Source: CAWVWD01 sp045106825 (GTDB lineage Bacteria > Bacteroidota > Bacteroidia > Chitinophagales > Saprospiraceae). From it: DNA of 34,534 nucleotides. The stretch is from positions 1-34,534 of the forward strand of contig JBGCFH010000012.1 of assembly GCA_045106825.1 (NCBI GenBank), in the 5' to 3' direction. Position 1 is the first letter of the stretch; every line of letters starts with the position of its first letter. Shown piece by piece: positions 19,227 to 26,779 of this stretch. Position numbers and translations under genes: made by a program. The notes beneath the pieces were generated by a model that was given only the letters and a program-made list of their open reading frames with translations, made no database searches and was not told the DNA's origin.

Positions 19227-19234
19227 ACCTCCTT
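19227..19234 (-). promoter_or_regulatory. Strong Shine-Dalgarno site before the small secreted-protein gene
   Basis: Minus-strand AAGGAGGT ends four bases before the ATG at 19222 (AAGGAGGTTACCATG). Nearly all other genes in this window lack any such site, as is usual in Bacteroidota. Confidence 0.8.
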
Positions 19235-19303
19235 TTTTCTGTTTATCTAACAATATATGTTATTTATTCAAAATAACCAAATTTTATTCTATGAAATATA
19301 TTT

Positions 19304-20119
19304 CTACTTAATTGATTTTCGGATACTTATCAATTTTATTAGCAAATCTTCTAATTGATTTAATGGAAGCATATTCTTTCCGTCAGATTTAGCAATATTC
19401 GGATTTGGATGTACTTCTATAAATAAACCGTCAACACCTACTGCAATTCCTGCTTTTGCAACTGTTTCAATCATTTTTGGTCTTCCACCAGTTACACCGT
19501 TTGTTTGATTTGGTTGTTGTAGCGAATGTGTGCAATCCAAAATAACATCAGCACCAAACGATTGCATGACAGGAATCCCACGAAAATCAACAACTAAATC
19601 TTGATAACCGAAAGTTGTACCTCGTTCTGTCAACCAAACCTTATCATTTCCCGATTCTACTACTTTTTGCATCGCAAACTGCATTGCTTCGGCACTTAAA
19701 AACTGACCTTTTTTAATATTAACTACTTTTCCCGTTTTGGCAGCAGCAACTAATAAATCAGTTTGACGACATAAGAATGCTGGAACTTGTAATATATCTA
19801 CATATTTTGAAGCAATTACGGCTTCTTGTTCTGTATGAAAATCTGTTGTAGTTGGTATTTTGAATTTTTCTCCAACTTTTTGAAGAATTTCTAATGCTTT
19901 TTCATCTCCGATTCCTGTAAAAGAATCTAATCGAGAACGATTTGCTTTTTTGTAAGATCCTTTAAATATATATGGTATTTTTAATTTATCACAAATCGTA
20001 ACAACCGCTTCTGCAATTTCCATTGCCATTATTTCTCCCTCAATTGCACAAGGTCCAGCTATCAAAAAAAAGTTACCAGATTCTGTATGTTTTATGTTAG
20101 GTATAAGGTCTAAATTCAT
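19304..20119 (-). CDS. kdsA: 3-deoxy-8-phosphooctulonate synthase (KDO-8-P synthase)
   Basis: A 271-residue cytosolic enzyme that condenses phosphoenolpyruvate with arabinose 5-phosphate to make KDO 8-phosphate for the lipopolysaccharide core. Motifs fit the family end to end: LIAGPCAIEGE (18-28), FKGSYKKANRSRLDSF (52-67), VPAFLCRQTDLLVAAA, NIKKGQF, LTERGTTFGY and DVILDCTHS. The metal ligands of the metal-dependent class are present: Cys24, His198, Glu235 and Asp246. In the metal-independent enzymes, such as that of E. coli, the Cys is Asn. The gene is not next to other LPS genes here. The upstream space of about 650 bases holds a palindromic element and the rplU promoter. Confidence 0.97.
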   Translation of the reverse strand: MNLDLIPNIKHTESGNFFLIAGPCAIEGEIMAMEIAEAVVTICDKLKIPYIFKGSYKKANRSRLDSFTGIGDEKALEILQKVGEKFKIPTTTDFHTEQEAVIASKYVDILQVPAFLCRQTDLLVAAAKTGKVVNIKKGQFLSAEAMQFAMQKVVESGNDKVWLTERGTTFGYQDLVVDFRGIPVMQSFGADVILDCTHSLQQPNQTNGVTGGRPKMIETVAKAGIAVGVDGLFIEVHPNPNIAKSDGKNMLPLNQLEDLLIKLISIRKSIK

Positions 20120-20358
20120 TACGATTTAATTTTCAATTCCATATATAAATAGAACGTAAAAGTACATCAAAACGTTGGTTTAAAATATGATTAAAATCAA
20201 AATTTTATTTCATTTTTTGATTCTAAAAATCAACATGTCAAACTATTATTTTGATAAAATCATTAATTCAAAATTAATTTGTTTCATTTTAGACTTTTCT
20301 AAATACCGATTTAGGTTTAAATCTAAATTGGCAAAATAATAAAAGTTGAAATAAAAAC

Positions 20359-20490
20359 GGTTCATTGACAATTTTTGCCAAAAGCAAAAATTATTGTTTT
20401 ACGTAGCGGCTGTCTTTAGCTGCCATAAACAATTTCAAACAAAGACGGCAGCTAAAGACAGTCGCTACTGGCAAAAATTGTCAAACAACC
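20359..20490 (+). repeat. 132-bp palindromic element, REP doublet, copy 1
   Basis: The ends are inverted copies of ggttNNttgacaatttttgcc. Inside, a REP-like unit starting GTAG (20403-20424, GTAGCGGCTGTCTTTAGC...) faces its inverse ending CTAC (20447-20468) across a 22-base spacer. A hairpin aatttttgc-caaaa-gcaaaaatt sits at 20370-20392. GTAG followed by an imperfect palindrome is the form of REP sequences processed by REP-associated tyrosine transposases (RAYT). A copy in opposite orientation lies at 34247-34378. The rest of the gap from 20120 to 20766 shows only AT-rich sequence and the rplU promoter. Confidence 0.8.
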
Positions 20491-20707
20491 ATAAAAATTA
20501 ATTTCTATTTCATTTCGTTTTTTTATACTGCTGCCTTAAAGGTAGTTGTTTTTCGCTAAAAAAGATACTTTATCTGATTAACTAACAAAACCTTAGAAAA
20601 AAGCTCTAAACAGTTTTTTTAGGTAGATAGAACTGCGATTATTACATCAATTTAAACAAAATGAACTAATCTTTTAATAAAATTCTTTTAAACTCATCAT
20701 AAATCCT

Positions 20708-20715
20708 TATCTTTG
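20708..20715 (+). promoter_or_regulatory. -7 element of the rplU-rpmA promoter
   Basis: TATCTTTG matches TAnnTTTG and lies about 50 bases before the rplU start. A T-rich stretch, but no clean TTG, occupies the -33 region. Confidence 0.6.
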
Positions 20716-20766
20716 TGCCGCTTTTGATGAAAAGCAATTTTTTTATAATTATTTAAAATAAACTTC

Positions 20767-21075
20767 ATGTACGCAATTGTAGAAATTGCCGGTCAACAAT
20801 TTAAAGTTGAAGAAGGACAAACACATTTCGTCCACCGGTTAGAAGCCAATGAAGGTGACAAAGTTTCATTCGACCGTGTTTTATTGGTTGAAAATGCAGG
20901 AACTGTTACTGTAGGCACGCCAACTGTATCAGGTACAGCGGTTTCAGCAACCGTTTTATCTCATGAAAGAGGTGACAAAGTCATCATTTTCAAAAAGAAA
21001 CGCGGTAAAGGTTACAAAACGAAAAACGGTCACCGTCAATCTTTTACAAAGATTCAAATTGATTCAATTGGATAA
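20767..21075 (+). CDS. rplU: 50S ribosomal protein L21
   Basis: A 102-residue ribosomal protein that binds 23S rRNA. It opens with the family signature MYAIVEIAGQQFKVEEGQ and ends with the basic, conserved FKKKRGKGYKTKNGHRQSF and TKIQI. The length is normal. It is followed after 128 bases by rpmA, the universal partner, and shares its promoter and terminator. Confidence 0.98.
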   Translation: MYAIVEIAGQQFKVEEGQTHFVHRLEANEGDKVSFDRVLLVENAGTVTVGTPTVSGTAVSATVLSHERGDKVIIFKKKRGKGYKTKNGHRQSFTKIQIDSIG

Positions 21076-21203
21076 TCACAAAGATTGAAAAGAATCAAAT
21101 TTAATTTTTAAAACATCCAACTCGTTCGATACAATAAATTATATAATAAAGCATTGCCGCTGAGTTCAAATTTATTGATTGAATGATTCTAAAATAAAAT
21201 ATC

Positions 21204-21461
21204 ATGGCTCACAAAAAAGGTGTCGGTAGTACGGATAACGGACGTGACAGTAAGAGCAAACGTCTTGGTGTAAAATTATTTGGTGGTCAATCTGCGATTG
21301 CAGGTAATATCATCGTTCGTCAAAGAGGAACTCGCTTTCACCCAGGTGAAGGTGTTGGTTTAGGTAGAGATTTTACTATCTTTGCTACTAAAGATGGTGT
21401 TGTTTCTTTTACAAAAGGTCGTAAAAACAGAACTTTTGTAAACATCGTTGACGCAGAATAA
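21204..21461 (+). CDS. rpmA: 50S ribosomal protein L27
   Basis: An 85-residue protein of the large subunit, close to the peptidyl transferase centre. Signature MAHKKGVGSTDNGRDSKSKR followed by LGVKLFGGQ, IVRQRGTRFHPGEGVGLGRD and TIFATKDGVV. It starts directly at MAHKK, without the cleavable N-terminal extension found in many Firmicutes. Second gene of the rplU-rpmA unit, closed by a strong terminator 24 bases after the stop. Confidence 0.98.
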   Translation: MAHKKGVGSTDNGRDSKSKRLGVKLFGGQSAIAGNIIVRQRGTRFHPGEGVGLGRDFTIFATKDGVVSFTKGRKNRTFVNIVDAE

Positions 21462-21485
21462 TATTAAGCGAAAGCTTCAATAAAC

Positions 21486-21517
21486 ACAAAAGCCGACTAA
21501 AATTAGTCGGCTTTTGT
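21486..21517 (+). terminator. Terminator of rplU-rpmA
   Basis: A perfect 15-bp stem (acaaaagccgactaa / its complement) around two bases, followed by a T-rich stretch. The A-rich left side may also stop minus-strand transcription. Confidence 0.9.
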
Positions 21518-21606
21518 TGTTTTACCTAAGTGATGTTTCGAGACTAAATAAACTGGTTTTTGAAAAATCCCATAAAACAATAGAATTTTAGAATTTATCA
21601 AAATTA

Positions 21607-21659
21607 TTTTTGTGCTGATGTTATACCAACATCAACACATCAACACATCAACACAAAAA
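21607..21659. repeat. Octamer tandem repeat inside a hairpin, between rpmA and fhs
   Basis: Three perfect copies of atcaacac (21631-21654) follow a partial one. The segment tttttgtgctgat at 21607 pairs with atcaacacaaaaa at 21647 (one mismatch). On the minus strand this is a possible, imperfect terminator for fhs. Confidence 0.55.
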
Positions 21660-21739
21660 ATAAATTCAAATAACTCGTATATTTAGGTTTATTGTAGCTT
21701 CCCCGATTTTTTGGGAAAATTTTCAAAGAATCAATAAAC

Positions 21740-23506
21740 TTAAAATAACCCAGTAACCTTCCCAGTTTCCACATTCACATCAATCCGTCTAAAGTTCGGA
21801 TTAGAACCAGTTCCTGGCATCAACTTAATCGTTCCGGCCATCGGCACAATAAAACCTGCACCTTGAAAAACTTTCACATCATGTACTTGCAAACGCCAAC
21901 CTGTCGGGCGACCTTTCAACGCAGGATTATCCGACAAACTCAAATGCGATTTCACCATACAAACGCCCAAATCTTTAAGACTTTCGTTTTCTTGTAGCTT
22001 CGCAATTTTTTTCATGGCTTCATCAGAAAAATCAACGCCATCGCCACCGTAAACTTGCTTTGTCAAGGCTTCTATTTTTTCAATAATCGTATCTGTAGAA
22101 TTATAAGAATATTGGAACTCACTCGGTTCTTCACAAGCATCGACAACGGCTTCCGCCAATTCAACCGCTCCTTCTCCACCCTTCAACCAGTGTTTTGAAA
22201 CTGCAACTCGTACACCTTTTGTTTCGACGGCTTTACGAATAAAATCAATCTCATCATCATGATCCGTATAGAAATGATTAATACAAACTACAGGCGTAAC
22301 ACCAACCGATTGAACCGTTTCGATATGTGCTATTAAATTGCCCATTCCAGCTTCTAAAAGTTCCAAATTCTTTTCTGTGTAAGCTTTATCTAATGCTTTT
22401 CCGGGAACAACTTTTGGACCTCCACCGTGCATTTTCAACGCTCGAACCGTCGCTACAATTACCGCACAATCCGGTTTTAATTCACTAAAGCGACATTTCA
22501 AATTAACGAATTTTTCAAAACCAATATCTGCTCCGAAACCACTTTCTGTCAAGTGATAATCTGCTAATTTCAAACCTAAATAATCGGCTGTAATCGAAGA
22601 TTGTCCAATCGCAATATTTGCAAAAGGGCCAGCATGAACGAAAACAGGTTGACCTTCAATCGTTTGTACCAAACTCGGCATAATTGTTTTCGCCATAATT
22701 GCCGTCATTGCTCCTGCAACTTCCAAATCTTCGGTCGTAATCGGTTTACCTCGTTTGTTGTAAGCGACAATCATTTTTCCGATACGTTCTCGCATATCTT
22801 TTAGGTCTTTGGCTATTGCCAAAATCGCCATCAACTCTGACGAAACCGTGATTTGAAAACCGGATTCCATCATAAAACCATCTCGTTTTCCACCTAAACC
22901 AATCATTATCTGACGTAATGCTTGAGCCGAAAAATCAATCGCCCAACCAATTTCGATATTTCGAGGATCAATATTCAAACGAGTAACATTACGCTTTGCT
23001 AAAAATTTATCGCCATAATTAAACTCATGCTGCATTCGAGCCGTTAACGCAACCATTGCTAAATTATGAGCCTTTTCAATCGCATCAATATCGCCTGTCA
23101 ACCCCAAACTAAAGTCTGTCAAAGGAATACATTGTGCTAAACCGCCACCAGCAGCCGAACCTTTAATATTAAAAGTTGGGCCTCCAGAAGGTTGGCGAAT
23201 TGCTGCAGATGCTTTTTTGCCAATCACGCCCAAACCTTGTAATAAACCAATTGTCGTTGTAGATTTTCCTTCGCCTAAAGGTGTTGGCGTGATTGCTGTA
23301 ATGTCGATATATTTTCCGTTAGGTTGGTCTTTCAAACGATTCAAAATGCGTTGTCCGTCAACTTTACCAAAATAATGTCCATAAGGTAAAACCTCTTCTT
23401 TTTCTAATCCTAAAATATCGCCTAATTCATAAATGGTTTTCATATTGGCTTCCGCAGCTTCTGCTATTTGCCAATCTGCCATTTCAAGCGGATTCAATTC
23501 TTTCAT
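21740..23506 (-). CDS. fhs: Formate-tetrahydrofolate ligase
   Basis: A 588-residue cytosolic enzyme joining formate to tetrahydrofolate with ATP, giving 10-formyl-THF for purine synthesis and one-carbon metabolism. The P-loop is TPTPLGEGKSTTT (Lys81). Other family blocks are IRQPSGGPTFNIKGSAAGGG (in part), LTGDIDAIEKAHNL, DSFSLGLTG-like TDFSLGLTG, KMHGGGPKVVPGK and MAGTIKLMPG. The length is close to, slightly above, the usual 555-560 residues. It is a single gene, divergent from the nucleoid-protein gene and convergent with rpmA. I see no clear TAnnTTTG box at its start. Confidence 0.97.
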   Translation of the reverse strand: MKELNPLEMADWQIAEAAEANMKTIYELGDILGLEKEEVLPYGHYFGKVDGQRILNRLKDQPNGKYIDITAITPTPLGEGKSTTTIGLLQGLGVIGKKASAAIRQPSGGPTFNIKGSAAGGGLAQCIPLTDFSLGLTGDIDAIEKAHNLAMVALTARMQHEFNYGDKFLAKRNVTRLNIDPRNIEIGWAIDFSAQALRQIMIGLGGKRDGFMMESGFQITVSSELMAILAIAKDLKDMRERIGKMIVAYNKRGKPITTEDLEVAGAMTAIMAKTIMPSLVQTIEGQPVFVHAGPFANIAIGQSSITADYLGLKLADYHLTESGFGADIGFEKFVNLKCRFSELKPDCAVIVATVRALKMHGGGPKVVPGKALDKAYTEKNLELLEAGMGNLIAHIETVQSVGVTPVVCINHFYTDHDDEIDFIRKAVETKGVRVAVSKHWLKGGEGAVELAEAVVDACEEPSEFQYSYNSTDTIIEKIEALTKQVYGGDGVDFSDEAMKKIAKLQENESLKDLGVCMVKSHLSLSDNPALKGRPTGWRLQVHDVKVFQGAGFIVPMAGTIKLMPGTGSNPNFRRIDVNVETGKVTGLF

Positions 23507-23605
23507 TTTTAATGTGCATTTTTAGTATAAAATAGGTTGTAATGTTATAAGAAAATAAGGGAATTTGCAAATTATCCATAATGTAAAATCAACCAACATT
23601 TTCCG

Positions 23606-23613
23606 TACCTTTG
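23606..23613 (+). promoter_or_regulatory. -7 element of the nucleoid-protein gene
   Basis: TACCTTTG matches TAnnTTTG exactly and lies 52 bases before the ATG. No -33 TTG at the right distance is seen. Confidence 0.5.
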
Positions 23614-23630
23614 CAGTCATTTTAAAATAT

Positions 23631-23660
23631 TATACCTTATACTTCATAGTTTATACTTAA
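23631..23660 (+). repeat. Short tandem leader repeats before the nucleoid-protein ATG
   Basis: ttataccttatacttcatag followed by tttatactta forms a run of ttatact-type units ending just before the ATG at 23666. It is closely related to the leader repeats at 28634-28671. Confidence 0.55.
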
Positions 23661-23665
23661 ATAAC

Positions 23666-24706
23666 ATGATAACAGTTGATTTCGAGTCGGTTCGGATAGA
23701 TAGAATAATGACACACTTTGTTGGTAATCCGATGCGTGATGGTGATTTGTTACTATCAAATGGTTACACAGAAGTGCATGATGATAGTCAAATCTATTTA
23801 CAAAAGTATTTTTTATCGCCTTTTCAGCCGATTGACTTTTATAATTTTCTGCCAACAGGCGAAAATTTAGATGTTTATTCATTGGCAAAACGCTTGTTTG
23901 CGGATGCCAATGAAATGGTAGAAATCTCGAAAGATATTGCACGATTGATTTACGAACATTCTAACAATGAAAAAATCAAAGAAGGCGAAGTCAATGTTGT
24001 TTTCTTCAATGATGTTGTTTTTGATGATGAAATGGTGAATGCTATCGGAATTTTCAAATCTGAAACTTTCGAGCCATTTTTGCAAATGAACGAAATCGGA
24101 AAACGTTACGAAATCGTTCACGGAAGTGGCATCGGTTTGAAAAGTTTGGACAAAGGTTGTTTGGTTTTTGATAGCGATGAAGAAGAAGGTTATTATATTT
24201 TGACAGTTGATAAATCCTCTCGTAGCAAGGCTTCTATGTATTGGAACAATGAGTTTTTAAGATTGAAACCATCGAGCGATGAATTTCATTATACAAAAGA
24301 TGTATTAAATATTGCGAAAGACTTTTTAACAAAAAAAGTCCCGAAAGAACTCGAACTCGACAAAACCGAAACCATCAATATGTTAAATAAAACGATGGAT
24401 TATTTCAAAACAAATACCGATTATATTCAAGATGATTTTGAAGAAACGGTTTTTGAAAATGAGGAAGTTAGAGATTCGTTCCGTGCTTATAATTCAGAAT
24501 ATCGTACTTCTCACGATTTAGAAACTATTCCAAGTTTTGAAATCAATGATCAAGCGGTAAAAAAGCAAAATCGTGCCTTCAAATCAGTTTTGAAATTGGA
24601 TAAAAACTTTCATGTGTATATTCATGGTGATAAGAGTTTGATTGAACGGGGTGAAGAAAATGACGGACGAAAGTTTTATAAGATTTATTATGAGGAGGAA
24701 AATTGA
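23666..24706 (+). CDS. Nucleoid-associated protein, NA37/YejK family
   Basis: A 346-residue cytosolic protein matching the 37-kDa nucleoid-associated family along its length. Features are the opening RIDRIMTHFVGNPMRDGDLL, the block GEVNVVFFNDVVFDDEMVNA, GIFKSETFEPFL, a central WNNEFLRLKP and a C-terminal LDKNFHVYIHGD. YejK of E. coli binds nucleoid DNA and topoisomerase IV; the role in Bacteroidota is not established. The protein is acidic overall, with a DE-rich stretch around 160-175. The leader contains tandem heptamer-like repeats right before the ATG. Single gene; a palindromic element follows. Confidence 0.9.
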   Translation: MITVDFESVRIDRIMTHFVGNPMRDGDLLLSNGYTEVHDDSQIYLQKYFLSPFQPIDFYNFLPTGENLDVYSLAKRLFADANEMVEISKDIARLIYEHSNNEKIKEGEVNVVFFNDVVFDDEMVNAIGIFKSETFEPFLQMNEIGKRYEIVHGSGIGLKSLDKGCLVFDSDEEEGYYILTVDKSSRSKASMYWNNEFLRLKPSSDEFHYTKDVLNIAKDFLTKKVPKELELDKTETINMLNKTMDYFKTNTDYIQDDFEETVFENEEVRDSFRAYNSEYRTSHDLETIPSFEINDQAVKKQNRAFKSVLKLDKNFHVYIHGDKSLIERGEENDGRKFYKIYYEEEN

Positions 24707-24768
24707 TTTTGTGTTTGAATGTTTTTAAGTAGAATTAGTTTGTCCTAATCTTACAATCTAAAACCTTC

Positions 24769-25072
24769 AACCCTTCCGTCATTCCGACGAAGGTCGGAAT
24801 CTCCTTAACAGTTAAGACGACAATTATAGTAAAGGTACTAATAGAAACTTATCACCTTCAAAATATTATTTTTAAATTCACCATCAAACCAACATTTAAA
24901 TAAGCCAAAAGCTGTAAAATAATTACAGGTTAATTTATCCAAAAGTAAGGTTTGATGGTGAAGAAAATTGCTTGATATATATTGGTTGTAACGTTTTACT
25001 TTGTTCTACTGAAAGCTAAACCAAAAACTGTTTGGGAGATTCCCAATCAAGTTGGGAATGACGGAAATTGTT
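24769..25072. repeat. Nested palindromic element upstream of the helicase gene
   Basis: The two ends are inverted: ccgtcattcc (24776-24785) with ggaatgacgg (25055-25064), and ggaatctcc (24796-24804) with ggagattcc (25035-25043). Each end is itself a hairpin (attccgac/gtcggaat; ttccca/tgggaa). Nested inside is a second inverted pair, ttcaccatcaaacc (24877-24890) with ggtttgatggtgaa (24949-24962), and inside that ctgtaa/ttacag. No open frame of note is present. This fits a MITE-like or REP-cluster element. Confidence 0.6.
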
Positions 25073-25121
25073 GGACGAAAATGACTAATTACTAATCACT
25101 ATTGTACTAATCACTAAAACT

Positions 25122-26474
25122 ATGACATTCCAAGACTTTGGATTAACAAAATATTTGAATTACGCACTTACTGACTTAGGTTTTGACAAACCGACACCAA
25201 TTCAGCAAGAAGCTTTTTCTGTGATTCGTGGCGGACGAAATGTCGTTGGTGTTTCGCAAACAGGAACTGGTAAAACCTTAGCGTATGTGTTGCCAATGCT
25301 GCAAAATTTAAAATTCTCAAAGCAAGAATCTCCGAGAATTTTGATTTTGGTGCCGACTCGTGAGTTGGTGATTCAGCAAGTGGAACAAATAGAAACGTAT
25401 GCGAAATATATGACTGTTCGCATTATCGGTGTTTATGGTGGCGTGAATATGAATACACAAGCACAACAGTTTGCAAACGGTGTTGATATTTTGGTTGCAA
25501 CACCTGGACGTTTGTATGATTTGGTGCTTAATGGTGTCATAAAGCTTAAAACGGTAAAACAATTGGTTGTTGATGAAGTTGATGTAATGTTGGATCTGGG
25601 TTTTCGTTTTCAACTGAATAATATTTTTGAATTGTTACCTGAACGTCGTCAAAATATCATGTTTTCAGCGACAATGACGGAAGAAGTTGATGCTTTGATT
25701 GATGATTTTTTCATTAAACCAGTAAAGATTTCGATTGCTGTTAGTGGAACACCTTTGGATAATATCGCTCAATCGGCTTATCAAGTTGAGAATTTTTATA
25801 CAAAAGCAAACTTACTGACGGAATTAATTAAAGACAAAGATAAGTTTAGTAAAACCTTAGTTTTTGTCGCTACAAAGAAAAATGCTGATCGATTATTTGA
25901 GTATTTAGAACCTCGTTTTGGTAAAGATATGGTGATTATTCACTCGAATAAATCACAAAATTATAGGATTCGTTCTTTGGAACAATTCAATGATGGTAGA
26001 AAGCGAATCTTAATTGCAACCGATGTCATAGCAAGAGGTTTGGATTTGGATAAAATTACGCACGTTATTAATATGGACGTACCGACTTTTCCCGAAAACT
26101 ATCTGCATAGAATCGGTCGTACAGGTCGTGCAGAACACGAAGGAAAATCAATTTTATTCTATACAGAAAAAGAAAAAGAAGCCTTAAACGCAGTTGAAAC
26201 CTTGATGGATTACGAAATTCCTAAAATTGAATTTCCAGAAGATGTTGAAGTTTCTATCATGTTATTACCAGAAGAACGTGAGAAATTCCGACAAAAAAAC
26301 CCAAATCGAAATTTAAAAAATAGAGAAGAAGGTGGCGGAGCATTTCATGAGAAAAAGGATAAAAACAAAAAAGTTAATTTAGGAAATAGTAAGAAACTTA
26401 AACACGAACGAAAGTACAAAAAGCCAAAATCTCGTGGTGATAAAATTCAAAATCGTCGGAAAAAGAAGCGATGA
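25122..26474 (+). CDS. DEAD-box RNA helicase with DEVD motif II
   Basis: A 450-residue ATP-dependent RNA helicase of the RhlE/CshA type. Motifs in order: Q motif GFDKPTPIQQ (20-29), Walker A SQTGTGKT (45-52), PTREL (78-82), TPGR (127-130), motif II DEVD (151-154), SAT (182-184), then the second RecA domain with IIHSNKSQ, ATDVIARGLD and HRIGRTGR. The last 70 residues are strongly basic (KKDKNKKVN..., KKPKSRGDK, RRKKKR) and probably bind RNA. Motif II has Val where the family nearly always has Ala; both metal-binding acids are kept, so activity is expected. Such helicases help in ribosome assembly or RNA decay. Single gene. Confidence 0.95.
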   Translation: MTFQDFGLTKYLNYALTDLGFDKPTPIQQEAFSVIRGGRNVVGVSQTGTGKTLAYVLPMLQNLKFSKQESPRILILVPTRELVIQQVEQIETYAKYMTVRIIGVYGGVNMNTQAQQFANGVDILVATPGRLYDLVLNGVIKLKTVKQLVVDEVDVMLDLGFRFQLNNIFELLPERRQNIMFSATMTEEVDALIDDFFIKPVKISIAVSGTPLDNIAQSAYQVENFYTKANLLTELIKDKDKFSKTLVFVATKKNADRLFEYLEPRFGKDMVIIHSNKSQNYRIRSLEQFNDGRKRILIATDVIARGLDLDKITHVINMDVPTFPENYLHRIGRTGRAEHEGKSILFYTEKEKEALNAVETLMDYEIPKIEFPEDVEVSIMLLPEEREKFRQKNPNRNLKNREEGGGAFHEKKDKNKKVNLGNSKKLKHERKYKKPKSRGDKIQNRRKKKR

Positions 26475-26690
26475 TAAGATATTAGTTTGACGGTAAACTA
26501 AAAAATAAGGTTCTTTGAATTGTTTTGTGGAAATGCTCAAAATTTTAAATAATAAAAACTTTTCAACGATAGCATTTGGTAGCAGGTATTTGATTGAAAA
26601 TCAATAGAGTACCGAATACAAAATACCATCGTAACAGAATCAAGTACAGAATGACAAAAGGATTTGTTTTTAGAAAGCTGTTTTTTTATA

Positions 26691-26698
26691 TACCTTTG
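26691..26698 (+). promoter_or_regulatory. -7 element of pyrG
   Basis: TACCTTTG matches TAnnTTTG. TTTG at 26663-26666 could be the -33 box but is slightly too far (24 bases). Transcription would start near 26705, just before a long leader hairpin. Confidence 0.6.
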
Positions 26699-26715
26699 CA
26701 CTCCGTAACGTTAGC

Positions 26716-26765
26716 AAATGAATAATATGTAATTATTTCAAAAATCAATTACACATTATTCATTT
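26716..26765 (+). promoter_or_regulatory. Leader hairpin of pyrG
   Basis: The segment 26716-26734 (aaatgaataatatgtaatt) pairs with 26747-26765 over 19 bp with one A-C mismatch and a 12-base loop. It ends 14 bases before the pyrG start and sits between the predicted transcription start and the ATG. It has very low GC content. Confidence 0.55.
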
Positions 26766-26779
26766 TGATTTTTAGCAAA

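Noticed and set aside
22601..22804. Plus-strand frame inside fhs, and similar antisense frames in porP/sprF, rpsA, pyrG and the helicase
   Set aside because: All are shadows of genes with strong family motifs on the other strand or frame.
26765..26779. TTG start extending CTP synthase by five residues
   Set aside because: The ATG at 26780 gives the canonical MTKYVFVTGG start; the TTG lies at the end of the leader hairpin.
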